A stretch of DNA of 64,000 nucleotides from Dreissena polymorpha (taxonomy: Eukaryota > Mollusca > Bivalvia > Myida > Dreissenidae): NCBI RefSeq assembly GCF_020536995.1, contig NC_068361.1, positions 108,783,989 through 108,847,988 on the forward strand, read 5' to 3'. Below are positions 30,254-41,840 of the stretch, in pieces (within the stretch, counting starts at the first letter, position 1; every line of letters starts with the position of its first letter). The notes under the pieces are model-generated. The model did not search any database and had not been told where the DNA came from. It saw nothing but the letters and a program-made list of their open reading frames with translations. Position numbers and translations under genes: made by a program.

Positions 30254-32190
30254 GTTTACATTTTTAAATTAAAATATTTTATTTTGCTTTGAAACAAGTT
30301 TTTGCTAAATTTTGATATACTAAACTATTATTTTTTAACATAAAACATGTACCTTTAAGTCTAATGATTATGTAAGGTTTTAGTAAATAAGAAACGTAGA
30401 CATCAATACTCGATTCTCTTTCATTGGCACCTTCGCATCAATAGTATGTCGCATCAAAATATCAGTATCAGTATCATACCGTTTCAATCTTAAAGGTAAC
30501 AAACAATACCCGTCACTCGTACAACCGCAAATGATCAAATGGGGAAAAGCACTAACACATAACATAACTGCTTAAACTAAGGTTTATGCTTTATTGTTTA
30601 CCCCAGGGTCATATTGATGTTCCCGTATTCAAATATGATTGAATATGGGATTCAGCAATACACAGTTTCAATCAATAAACGCCAGTTTTTTCTTGGAATT
30701 AATTTAAATGATCCTTTGTATATGGTTGCACGGCTTCACGTTTTTTTATTCCGTGCAGACAAGTATTGTTTCATGCTGACACTCAATAAAGAGTTGGATT
30801 TCCTTGTGAAAAGAGTGGGTATTGCGGTCATTAGTCGCTATTGTCACAGGTCTGACGGAATAACACATATCAATACAAAACAGAACAAGTTGACCCGCAT
30901 TATTTCATAATGATGCCAGACTAATGGTGTCGAAACTCGCAATGGATATTTTTCCACCTTGATAACGTGGAGCACTCGTCGCGAAAACAGTTAATTGATA
31001 ATATGGGTTGTACTCTGTGAATAGGAGGTTTAATGCATGTGCGTAAAGTGTCGTCCCTGATTAGTCCGGACACTTTCCGCCTTAACTGGAATATTGCTAA
31101 AAAGAGACTTTCTGTAATCGAAAACTACCATAAAAGCAGAAAAAGTCGTCCCTGATTAGCCTTTCTGGACTGCACAGGCTTATCTGGGACGACACTTTAC
31201 GCACATGCATTAAACCCCCTTTTCACATTGCACGGCCCATATATAAGCGAACAAACTGTTTGTTGGAAATCTGGTTATCACTGGGGCACATGTTCAAACA
31301 ATTCCGGGAGAAAAACTCTATAAGACCGTGTCTTTGGTTCCTATCCTATTCGAACATGTACGTATTATTAAGATTGTTGTAATTCTATGAAAACACATGT
31401 GCATCGTTTGAAATAAATATGTTTAAACTAAACAATTGTATACTTTCAAAACCACGCTTGTGAAAACAACAAGGACAATAATGCAGAGTTTCTATACAAA
31501 GACGACTTAAGTCGATAGAATTGACTCGGGTATAAAACATAAATATTGCACAATTGTATATGAAAGTATTTACTTAGTAGTCATTTATTCATTGTGTACA
31601 CTAAAATCGGGAGTTTTAACTGAGTAAATAAAATGTTGTAAAATATTATAATCGTTGATTGATATTCATCAATATAGGTCTTGAACATTATAAAGCGTTT
31701 GTTACGCTTTTTATCGATACGTAAACAAACACGTGCATTTCCTACATAGGGTTTTAATTACTGTGTACATTTCAACACTTGAAGATGTAAACAAAATTGC
31801 AAAATATCGCAGTTTTAAATACGAAAACAACCAAAAAACTGTGAACTAGTCCCTTTAAACCAGACTTACACTTCATAGTGTGGATGACAACATTAAGGAA
31901 GAGGTCCTTTGCCTCACTAATCCATCATGCTTAATCTATAAATAACAAACGCAACAAAAAAGCAAAACACTGAAATACAGAAATGATAAAAAAGGTAATG
32001 GCAATAGGCTGGACACTGAAAGACTGTTGAATGAAAACATAGTTTAAAATGCGGAGCTTATATACAAGGAAACAGTATTATAATTTATTTTTCACAGTCA
32101 CTTTCATTCAACCATAAATTTAAACCTTCACGGACCTCGAATGTTAACACGGTGCTGCTTATGATTATTGTACCACTGCAACAAGATGTC
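30254..32190. other. Intergenic with one MITE family A copy
   Basis: Apart from the MITE at 31010-31245 I see no gene. The frame at 30614-30910 (98 codons, plus) shows no motif. A block 'ctagtccctttaa' at about 31845-31857 looks like a MITE right end with no clear left partner. Confidence 0.55.
31010..31245. mobile_element. MITE family A
   Basis: The left part has 'ggtttaatgcatgtgcgtaa' and 'agtgtcgtccctgattag'. The right part has 'cgtccctgattagcc', 'ggactgcacaggcttatc' and 'gacgacactttacgcacatg' followed by 'cattaaacccccttttcac'. The middle is diverged. It is an inverted-repeat element of the type described at 47665-47933. Confidence 0.85.
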
Positions 32191-32404
32191 TTAACCCTTT
32201 GCATGCTGGGAAATTTGTCGTCTGCTAAAATGTCGTCTGCTGAATTTCTAAAATTAGCATTTTCTTCGATTTTTTTTCAAAGAATACTATCAGAATAGCA
32301 AACAGTTTGGATCCAGATGAGACGCCACGTGCTGTGGCGTCTCATCTGGATCCAAACTGTTTGCAAAGGCCTTCAAAATTCGGTTCCCGCACTGAAAGGG
32401 TTAA
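32191..32404. mobile_element. TTAA-flanked MITE, 'CCCTTTGCATGC' family with central palindrome
   Basis: TTAA-CCCTTTGCATGCTGGG at the left and a GAAAGGG-TTAA right end bound 214 bp. The centre is a palindrome of about 33 bp per arm built on 'gatccagatgagacgccac', closely resembling the centre of the 'CCCATTTATGCC' MITEs at 38035-38239 and elsewhere. Confidence 0.85.
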
Positions 32405-32571
32405 AAGTCCCACACGGTGTTTGCTATTCCTAGGAATTGCTTGTATGTATGATAAGTGTTCGGTGCAACATTCGTTTTATTGTTACTAAAGCGCCGAATA
32501 CAAGCGCAACCCACTCATAAATTTTTTGAATGATGAAAAGGAAGTTGTTAACGAGAGATTTGTTTTTAAGG

Positions 32572-32659
<88 letters not shown>

Positions 32660-32712
32660 TATGTATATAGATTATATATTGTATATTGTATTTCCTTAAA
32701 TATATATATATA
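32572..32712. repeat. (TA)n microsatellite
   Basis: About 40 uninterrupted TA dinucleotides at 32573-32655 are followed by a short AT-rich echo to 32712. 'aaggaaatatatatata' at the left faces 'tatatatatttcctt' at the right, so the tract as a whole is an inverted repeat. Confidence 0.95.
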
Positions 32713-33194
32713 TTTCCTTTACTAACAATACAGAGACTATGTGCCCTATTTTGAAAAGATGAAAAAGCCACTACACCATGACGTTTGGGGAACTTGAGGA
32801 AACTATGATAAGATACTTATGTGAATGATCCACTCAAGTTAAAACATCCGGAAATACTTTTATCAGGAAGTTTATTTTGAGCGCCCACACTATATTTGGA
32901 AATGATTGGAAATAGAAACTGTAAGCTTGACAGCCCCCCCCCCCCCCCCCCACAGAGCGAGTTCAATAAGATAGACATCCGTGATATCAAGAGCTTTGAC
33001 AAAGTTCGTTCTAAGTATTGATAAATATTATTTGGGTTATTCATAAAACTTGTTGTATTCAAATGCTAAAGATGTAGAAGCATTGATGTCATTAGCTTCT
33101 GTATTTGTGTGATGTGATACTCTATTAGTTAAAAGTTGATCGGTTGAAAACTAAACTGTCAACAAATAATAATAAAAATCGCAACCACATCAAG

Positions 33195-34502
33195 ATGAAC
33201 CAAAACAACGTATCAGAAGCAATAACATTAACGCTGAATTTAACGGAAACTCTGGAGGATTTAAATGCTCGGTATGCACAAGCACTGACACCATTGTCAG
33301 TGACATTCGGGTTGTTCACACTATTTGGTTTCCTAGGAAACCTGCTGATTCTCGTCGTGTTCTCTCTCAGTAGAGACTACAAGCGGAATAACTTCAAAGT
33401 GTTTGTACTTACGTTAGGCGTTATTGACATTATCACATGTGTCACGCTTATACCTGCTGAGATTGTCAAACAGCAGCACTATTTTTCCTTCGGAGACGAG
33501 GTCCCGTGCAAGATCAAATGTTTCTTCAATGTCTTCGGCGCCTCGTCGTCCTGCCTGGCATTGCTAGTTATATCCGTGGATCGATACCGCAAGGTCTGTC
33601 AGCCTTTCAAGAAGCAGATGAACCCGGAGCTTGCCGTACGAATTTTACTTGGAGTTGCTTTTTTGTTTCCTATACTTTTGGCAATTCCGGGGACCATTAT
33701 GTGCGGAATTAAAACTACGGAGATGAGGAATAAATATGGAACTACCACAACCATTCAGTTGTGTGAGACAGAGGAACGATTTGAGAAAACCGTTTGGAGG
33801 GCGATCTACAAGTGGGTGTTTGTTATGTTGCTCTGTGGAATTTCGCTGGCATATATTGTACTTTACACCTTTGTCATGATCGAGGCAACGAAGCAGATTA
33901 GAGCTATCGCAAGACAGCGTCAGAGTTCCTTCGACGTAACATTCAGTTCCGGTATCTACGAACCAAACGCGATCGTTCACGAGCCAATGAATGGGAGCCA
34001 AATATTAAAAATGTCGCCAGAAACCGATGGACTAATGTCATCAAACGGAGGTGAAGGCGGTGACAACGAGGAAGAGACGGAGACGAGTGGCACAGTTGCA
34101 GAAAGCAGAAATAAAAATGTTAAACATTCCTCAAATGGTTTACTTAGATTGGCTGATTTGCCAAAAAAGAAGTTGTCAAAGCAAATCAGTTTAAGAAGCA
34201 TAAGGAGTCAAACGCAATTGGTGAAAAGGCGGGAATTTCCGACGAAGACTCTCATATGGTTCATCTTAACAATCGTGTTTATCATAACGTATTTAGCACA
34301 CATTATATTGGCACTGAAAGTCGACAAGATAGTCTTCATGACACCTCGAGAATTTTCCTCTTTTTCTTTCTTCTTCAGAATATATTTCTTCAACCATATG
34401 ATAAACCCGATTGTGTATGCAATTTTTGTCAAACGGTTTCGTACATCGTGTAAAAATATCTTACCGACCATGTACAATAAACTGCGGCAGTGCATTATGT
34501 AA
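33195..34502 (+). CDS. Rhodopsin-like (class A) GPCR, orphan, copy 1 (intact, intronless)
   Basis: This is a plasma-membrane seven-helix receptor in a single exon. Numbering from an upstream ATG at 33144 gives 452 residues. I prefer the ATG at 33195 (MNQNNVSEAITLTLNLTETL, 435 residues) because it matches the N-termini of the paralogues; two N-glycosylation sites (NVS, NLT) follow. Visible landmarks, in 452-residue numbering, are N66 in TM1 (GFLGNLLIL), D95 in TM2, C122 and C207 as the probable disulfide, DRY 146-148, and NPIVY 421-425 in TM7. Loop 3 (about 250-365) is long and acidic, then basic. Unusually, the TM4 Trp and the TM5 and TM6 prolines of class A receptors are absent (TM6 is TLIWFILTIVFIITYLAH). 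Ligand unknown. A peptide or chemosensory receptor is possible. Related to the genes at 47183-45873 and 61587-60477. Confidence 0.92.
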   Translation: MNQNNVSEAITLTLNLTETLEDLNARYAQALTPLSVTFGLFTLFGFLGNLLILVVFSLSRDYKRNNFKVFVLTLGVIDIITCVTLIPAEIVKQQHYFSFGDEVPCKIKCFFNVFGASSSCLALLVISVDRYRKVCQPFKKQMNPELAVRILLGVAFLFPILLAIPGTIMCGIKTTEMRNKYGTTTTIQLCETEERFEKTVWRAIYKWVFVMLLCGISLAYIVLYTFVMIEATKQIRAIARQRQSSFDVTFSSGIYEPNAIVHEPMNGSQILKMSPETDGLMSSNGGEGGDNEEETETSGTVAESRNKNVKHSSNGLLRLADLPKKKLSKQISLRSIRSQTQLVKRREFPTKTLIWFILTIVFIITYLAHIILALKVDKIVFMTPREFSSFSFFFRIYFFNHMINPIVYAIFVKRFRTSCKNILPTMYNKLRQCIM

Positions 34503-35299
34503 TCCAAAAAAGTTACACATGTTATTTATGTACACTCTTTTTGTATATAAACCAAGGTATATCCCCAATTATATGGACGTGCGTGTTTGTTTCTGTTGTA
34601 TACACTCGTAAATATTGTTTCTTTATACTTAATACTCATTACGAAATGTATGTTTGTTTTACTATAGCTACTTTCAGGAATATTTAATTGTCTTGCGTCT
34701 GCGTCTTTGTGCGTTTTTATAATCGATTTTGATGCAATTGGTTTTAAAATAATTATCAAAAAATAAGAATAGGAAATATCAAATTTTAATTTAGGCTTCG
34801 GCTAAATTAGAGCAGCGTAGAAATCCTGAAGTTTTCTTTACCGACCTTGTTAAGTTAATGTCCTGTTTCCATGGTAAACGTTTACTCTAGTTATATTAAG
34901 AAGTGTTTTGTACGCATAGTGAATGCATTTGTTATGGACTAAATGTACTAACATCCATGAAACGTCAATGGATATTCAACACGCCTGTTGTGACCCCACA
35001 AAGAGGCAAAAAGGGGAGCCAAAAGGGACAAATTCCTCGTTAATGACATATATTTTCTTAATGCCAACATTCATTTATGCATATAACGTGACGACAAAAA
35101 TACTTGTTGCGCATCGACTCGGTTTGTAATGTCGACGCTAATACATTTTGTATGGGTATTAAACATTATTATATTTTTTTGTTTGGAATGTTATAACCAA
35201 TTTAATAGAAAACTGCCGAAAATAGGCAGTTGTAAAGTAAAAACAGCACTTTCTGCGTAATTGTTAAACTATGACGATAAATGCACGAGAGTTTTGTTT
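34503..35299. other. Downstream of GPCR copy 1, no gene recognised
   Basis: 3' flank of the receptor gene. Frames at 34411-34687 and 34923-35129 are short and featureless. Confidence 0.55.
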
Positions 35300-35568
35300 A
35301 TATGAGCCGCGTTCTGAGAAAACGGGGCATAATGCATGTGCGTAAAGTGTCGTCACAGATTAGCCTGTTCAGTGCGCACAGGCTAATCAGGGACGACTCT
35401 TTCCGCTTTTATGGTATTTTTAGTTTCAAGGAAGTCCATCCTTACAGAAAATCAAGTTTATGCAGAAAGTGTCGTCCATGATTAGCCTGTGTGGATTGCA
35501 CAGGCTAATATGGGATGACACTTTACGCACATGCATTAAGCCCAGTTTTCTCAGAACATGGCTCATAT
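35300..35568. mobile_element. MITE family A, near full length
   Basis: Ends ATATGAGCC and GGCTCATAT with long imperfect terminal inverted repeats (about 60-100 bp each) containing 'gttctgagaaaac', 'aatgcatgtgcgtaaagtgt' and 'cgtc'. The central part reads 'ccgcttttatggtattttta'. Length 269 bp, no coding capacity. Confidence 0.92.
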
Positions 35569-36117
35569 TGTTGCTATTCATTCAAAATATCTCGTTGTCT
35601 TGTTTTTGAAGTAAGTATCCAAGTAGTGTTTGACTGATATTTAAGATTCGTCAATTTTTGTCATTTAACATATTAACACCACTGAACGCGGCTAGGATAA
35701 TTAGTCAATACTAATCAATGTTATATTTATTCAGCCAATCGAAGACAGCTATGTATAATAACTAACATAATGAAGAACAATGTCATTGTGCAAAACAACG
35801 AATCGTTGTTTCAAAATCTAGCTTGGTTAAACCTCAATAACAAACACTCATCTGTTCAAAACACTTGTGGACAGATGGTGATCATTGATACATACATCCG
35901 GATTGTTAGTACATGATGATCGGGTAAAGTTCATCTTTTAACTTGTATTTATGAATGGCTGGAAAATACCGACAACAGCATAGTTGTCCGATTTCCTCAT
36001 GTGTGCAAAAATATGCTATAATTCTTCTACGAAATGCTAATTGCAACATTCAGATGTGTCCCCGTGCAATGAAATAAAAAAATAACATGAAAATCAAAAA
36101 TATTTTATAAATTAGGT

Positions 36118-37325
36118 ATGGTTTTGATCTAAACCTGGATACAATATATGCATGTGCGTAAAGTGTCGTCCCAGATTAGCCTATGCAGTCCGCACAGGCT
36201 AATCAGGGACGACACTTTCCGCTTTTATGATATTTTCTGTTTAAAGAAATTCCCAAAATCCAGTTTTTGCGGAAAGTGTCGTCCCTAATTAGCATGTGCG
36301 GACTGCACAGGCTAATCTGGGACGACACTTTACGCACATGCATTAAACCCCCTTTTGACAGAGCGCGGCTAATATGCAATTAAAGATATCAATTGTGGAA
36401 AATGATGTAAAAACAAAACACTTGTACATTGTTAAAACGGTCGAAACCATATTGATATTTAAAAATACTCTTGCATACATGAAACAAAGAAATGCTGAGC
36501 CCCTATATATGAATGGTATAATATTACATAAATATGATAAAAAAAAGACAGTATAATGGTTTAATACCAAATTATTACCAGAGCTTAGATATGGGCCGTC
36601 TTCTATGAAAATAAGGGATTTAATGCATGTGCGGTAAGTATCGTCCCAGATTAGCCTGTGCAGTCCACACAGGCTTATCAGGGATGACACTTTCCGCTTT
36701 TATGATATTATATGTTTAAATAAATTCTTTTCTTAGCAAACATCCAGTTTTTGCGGAAAGTGTCGTCCCTGATTAGCATGTGCGGACTGCACAGGCTAAT
36801 CTGGGACGACACTTTACGCACATGCAGTAAACCCCCTTTTAACAGAGCGCGGCTAATATGCAATTAAAGATATCAATTGTGGAAAATGAAGTAAAAAAGA
36901 ACACCTCTGCATAGTTAAAACGGTCGAAACCATATTGATATGTAAACATACTCTGGCATACATGAAAAGAGAAAATTTGCATGGCCCCTATTTATGAATG
37001 GTATAATACTGCACAACTATGACACAAACTGACAATAATATGGATCAGATTTACTACCAAATTACTACCAGAGCTAAGACATGGACCGTGTTATGAGAAA
37101 AGGGGGTTTAATGCCTGTGCGTAATGTGTCGTCAACACAGGCTTATCAGTTACGACACTTTCGCTTTTATGATGTTTTTCTTTTCAAGAAAGTCTTTTCT
37201 TAGCAAAAATCAAGTTAAGGCGGAATATGTCGTTCCTGATTAGCTTGTGCGGACTGCACAGGCTTATCTAGGACGACACTTTACGCATTTGCATTAAACC
37301 CCCTTTTCACAGAGCGAAGCTTATT
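36118..37325. repeat. Tandem segmental duplication (~480 bp) carrying three MITE family A copies
   Basis: The units are about 36118-36594, 36595-37079 and 37080-37325 (partial). Each has one MITE A copy (36145-36372, 36600-36855 and 37090-37325) followed by the same unique flank with 'gcaattaaagatatcaattg', 'gttaaaacggtcgaaacc' and 'gaatggtataata'. Because the unique flank is repeated too, the MITE multiplied here by duplication of the locus and not by independent insertion. Confidence 0.9.
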
Positions 37326-37469
37326 TATCAATGTGCGGCCGATTGTGTGCACTTAACTGATGGTATGATATACATGGTCTCGTAAACTAAATGCGTTTCA
37401 AGTTAATAAAATAAACCAACTCAGGTTATAGTACGGGCTTTTAAAACTGATTTGCGATGTTTCCATTTT

Positions 37470-38372
37470 GCAAATCCCTCGTGGACTGTAAACCGATTGA
37501 CTCCTCTATGTAATGACTGTCATGGGATGTATTACCGCTTGCGCAGACAAAGTCTGGAAATAACTATCCTGTTGAATCACATGTAAAAATCATATTTAAC
37601 GTATTTTTCTCGGAAATATTTGTTAATAAATGTAAATGATTGATTTTTACTTGATAAAGTTCACGCAGAAGTTGAAATATCAGTTTTCAACTTATTATTT
37701 CTAGATCTGTATATGTGTAGGAAGTAAAATCCTGTACAACATGGCAGATGCGGTGTGTTTTGAATGAATTATATCTTGCGACCGACTCGTGAGCAATCCC
37801 CATTCCAGTCTGGGAAATGATATTGCAAATATCTTATTGCAAATCCCTCGTGGACTGTAAACCAATCAACTCTTCCATGTTATGACTACCATAGGATGTA
37901 TTACCGCAGACAAAGTCACGAAATAACTATATCATATATATAGTGTCTTTCTCGGAAATATTTGTTATTTAATGTACATGATTGATTGTGTACTTGATAA
38001 ACTTTACGCAGAAGTTGAAATATCCGTTTCCAACTTAACCCATTATTCCTAGTGGACTCTCCCATCCTTCTAAATTGGATCAATTTATTTCCAAAACTAG
38101 GGATGTCAGGTGTATTTATTTCTATATTCTTACAGAAATTCCTTTAAGCAAACAGCGTAGACCCAGATGAGACGCCGCATCATGGGTCTACGCTGTTTGC
38201 CAAGTCATTTTTTCTAGACGCTAGGCATAAATGGGTTAATATTTCTAGATCTGTATATCTGTAGGATGTAAAATCCTGTGCTACATGGCCGATGCGGTGT
38301 GTTTTGAATGAAATCTTTCTTGCGATCGATCCGAGAGCAATCCCCATTCTAGTATGGGAAATATTATTTTCC
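37470..38372. repeat. Tandem duplication (~367 bp), second copy split by a MITE
   Basis: Copy 1 is 37470-37836 and copy 2 is 37837-38372. They share 'tgcaaatccctcgtggactg', 'ttctcggaaatatttgtta', 'gatgcggtgtgttttgaatg' and 'gagcaatccccatt'. Copy 2 contains the TTAA-flanked MITE at 38035-38239; copy 1 has the matching site without it. Confidence 0.92.
38035..38239. mobile_element. TTAA-flanked MITE, 'CCCATTTATGCC' family, copy 1
   Basis: Flanking TTAA at 38035-38038 and 38236-38239. The family has ends CCCATTTATGCC/GGCATAAATGGG and a central palindrome on 'gacccagatgagacgcc'; in this copy the left end has drifted (CCCATTATTCC). The unoccupied target is preserved in the neighbouring duplicate (37691-37700, 'cttattattt'). 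Confidence 0.9.
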
Positions 38373-38479
38373 GTGTATTACCGCTAATTAAATCATTGGC
38401 GACGACGATTTATATAGATGTAGCATATTTGATGACTTATTAATCAATTAGTAAGTCAAACGGCGTTTGTCCAGCACAA

Positions 38480-38997
38480 TTAAAGGGGCCTTTTCACAGA
38501 TTTTGGCATTTTTTAACTTATTCATTAAATGCTTTATATCGATAAATGTAAAACATTGGATCGTAAAAGCTCCAGTAAAAAATCAAGAATAAAATTTAAA
38601 AAAGGAAAAGAACATTGCCCGGACCAGGTTTCGAACCAGTGACACCTGGAGTCCTGCCAGAGTCCTGAAGTAAAAACGCTTTAACCTACTGAGCTATTCC
38701 GCCGTATACATATACTAAACGTATTTTATACCTTACATAAGCAATCTTCGTAGTTTCACAAAATTTAACGACAAAAACAGAACTCTCAAAATTATTCAAT
38801 CGTTTCGCGTTGCAACGCTTTATAATTTTTAGGTTTTAAAATCGTCAAAAGATGCATATAATGGCTATATTAGACCATGGTAAATGTTCAGTATTACTGT
38901 TTCCTTACAAATATCATAACGAAAACGAAAATTTGCGAATCTGAAACAACTTTTTTCAATTTTGTCAATTTACCAAAGCGTGAAAAGATCCCTTTAA
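38480..38997. mobile_element. TTAA-flanked MITE with tRNA-like domain, copy 2
   Basis: Same structure as 19569-20085: TTAA, AGGGGCCTTTTCAC at the left, complementary right end, TTAA. The tRNA-like domain on the minus strand spans about 38704-38615 with both A-box and B-box intact. One substitution in the anticodon-to-T-arm segment separates it from the other copies. Confidence 0.88.
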
Positions 38998-39081
38998 GAG
39001 CGAGCGAAAATCAATTTATTTCCGACATAATCGAAGGCGAGTAAAAAGCGTAGAATAAAAATGCACGTTTTCTTTATTCGT

Positions 39082-39307
39082 TTAACCCATTTATGCCAAG
39101 TGGACTCTCCCAACCTTCTAAATTAGATCAATATATTTCCAAAATAAGATATGTCTAGTTTATTTCTATATTAAGAATATTTCTAACAAAAATTCCTTTA
39201 AGCAAACAGCGCAAACCCTGATGAGACGCCGCATTATGCGGCGTCTCATATGGGTCTTTGCTGTTTGCAAAAGTCTTTTTTCTTGACGCTAGGCATAAAT
39301 GGGTTAA
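39082..39307. mobile_element. TTAA-flanked MITE, 'CCCATTTATGCC' family, copy 2
   Basis: TTAA-CCCATTTATGCCAAGTGG at the left and AGGCATAAATGGG-TTAA at the right. The central palindrome is 'tgatgagacgccgcat-tatgcggcgtctcata'. 226 bp with both TTAA copies. Confidence 0.92.
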
Positions 39308-40270
39308 ACGAACTTCAAAAAATAGTCAAAGCTTAATATATATTTTCAATAATGAACCCTAAATACAATAATCTGGCCCAATGTTTGTCATTAACTAAGA
39401 CACGACACACAACTTATGCCAATATGTTGTTTCTACTATCAATCATGAATGAAAAATAAGGGCAGAGTACAAAGTTTTTAAACCTAAGGCATGACCTTTT
39501 CCATTCAAGAATTTTATATTAATTTCGTATAAAATTTGCACAATCACAACGTTGAATAACAAAATAATTATTAAAGTTCATTCTTTTGGTACCTCTAAAA
39601 GGTAATATAGAAAATATAGCTATAATAATACACGAGAAATAAAGATGCTTTCAAGAGATCTGCTCAAAAGATAAAAAATCAGCTCCCCTGACGGGTTTAT
39701 TGACAATTCAAAATGTCGGTTTGAAATATATTAAGTGAATTTAATGGGCACTGAATATTTAGTGCTATGAACATAAATTATAAAATTGTTGAATGTTTGT
39801 TTTTCACATGAAGCCGATTCAACCGTGTTGCGAGAGAATTTATTTAAATGTATTGACAAAATCAAATCGTAGTTGCACGACAACAGCAGAAAAGACATTC
39901 AATGCCGTTTAAGTAAGATGACAGCATTTCTTACATTTTGTTTTTCTAAATGCAAAAAGATCAATCACCACAGAATCAATACGACCCAATAAACAACGCA
40001 CAAAATAAATCAGTTAGTCTAGTATGAGTTCATTTTAGTCAAAATATGCAATACAACGGTGGCAACAAGCTACGTTGAATGGAATAATCGCAATTTCTTT
40101 AAGGTAAAACTGATTCTCCATATGCGATCTTTACAACAATTTAGACGCTGTTTTAATGCTGTTAGCAATTATATTCCTAAAAATCTGCCATTATCAGACA
40201 TCTGACTATTCTTGCATGGTAACCGCATCCGTGTTTCCTGTAATAATTTACTTATTCAATTAATGTTGTA
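39308..40270. other. Intergenic, no gene recognised
   Basis: AT-rich unique sequence between two TTAA elements. I see no reading frame, RNA gene or repeat structure worth naming. Confidence 0.6.
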
Positions 40271-40787
40271 TTAAAGGTGCCTTTTCACAGATTTTGGCAT
40301 TTTTTAACTTATTCATTAAATGCTTTATATCGATAAATGTAAACATTGGATCGTAAAAGCTCCAGTAAAAAATCAAGAATAAAATTTAAAAAAGGAAAAG
40401 AACATTGCCCGGACCAGGTTTCGAACCAGTGACCCCTGGAATCCTGCCAGAGTCCTGAAGTAAAAACGCTTTAGCCTACTGAGCTATTCCGCCGAGTACA
40501 CTTACTTTACGTATTTTATACGTTATATAAGCAATCTTCGTAGTTTCACAAAATTTAACGACAAAAACAGAACTCTCCAAATTATTCAATCGTTTCGCGT
40601 TGCAACGCTTTATAATTTTTAGGTTTTAAAATCGTCAAAAGATGCATATAATGGCTATATTAGACCATGGTAAATGTTCAGTATTACTGTTTCCTCACAA
40701 ATATCATAACTAAAACGAAAATTTGCGAATCTGAAACAACTTTTTTCAATTTTGTCAATTTACCAAAGCGTGAAAAGATCCCTTTAA
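40271..40787. mobile_element. TTAA-flanked MITE with tRNA-like domain, copy 3
   Basis: TTAA-AGGTGCCTTTTCACAG at the left, GATCCCT-TTAA at the right, 517 bp. The tRNA-like domain on the minus strand spans about 40495-40407. It matches copy 2 along the whole length with few differences, including the long interior on both sides of the tRNA-like block. Confidence 0.88.
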
Positions 40788-41722
40788 AACTATCTAGACC
40801 TGTCTCTAATCACGATACTTAATCTGTTGTTCTACTAAAAAATGGATCGTGTGAGAGGAATAACAATATTTTTATTCATATTTCGATATAAACGTAGGCG
40901 AGCGGACAGCGGGTAATAACAAACCGTATTTGTGCATAATAAATGATAGATTTTCGCCAAACATTGTCCAAAGTGCATACATTGTCAATGCTATCACCTG
41001 TATACAATATTAACACGATCCTACGTTTGTCTTCTAATTGTGAAAGTGATTGCTATAAACAAACCATGACTTGTGTCAATATGTAAATTGAAACTGTCAC
41101 TCCTGAATGACAATCAAAGGACAGAGTATATAAATTTTGATTTCTGTCCTTCTGTTAAAATAAAGAGTTGTTCTGTTCTGTTCTGTTAGCTGTATTAACT
41201 GTAGGCCTATCCTGAACAATCATAGGTTACAATCTTAGCCAACTGATAACAGCTAGTGCCTTCAACATAAACAACTCAAACAATCTTCAAACGAGTATTT
41301 AAGGATCATTACGTTGTTAATTGTGTCGTTCACGCGCGCTTCGTGTTTTTATTTGCTTTATACAACCAAATCCGATTGCAAACAGTCATGTTTTCAAACC
41401 ATTCGGGTCTCATTTAAAATCCAAGAGCACCGGCTTTTGAACGAAGTGATTCTGTAAAAATATTGTTACATGTTGATTTCGAGCAACTGGATTAAACGTT
41501 ATATTTTAATATAGTTTTAGACATGATCTAACGTCATAAACCTGTGATTTTATATCATAAGCCGTTTATTGAACTATAAACTCTGTAAGTCTATGACCTT
41601 GAGTTGTGCCGTTCGAGTATTTAAGCAATTGGTTACATACCTTGAACAAAACATGTAAGCAGAATATGGCACGAATTTATCTTTTGGTAATATTAAATCA
41701 TTCCAAAATTTCACAGTTAATT

Positions 41723-41809
41723 CAGACCCGTAGCCAGAGTTTTGAAAAGGGGGATTGCGAATTTTCCCATCAACGATTGTTATTGAGGAACGAAGTGGCG
41801 TGGCGGTAG

Positions 41810-41840
<31 letters not shown>

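Noticed and set aside
33645-34507. Minus-strand frames over GPCR copy 1, and the equivalent antisense frames over copies 2 and 3
   Set aside because: Shadow frames of strongly conserved plus-sense receptor coding sequence.
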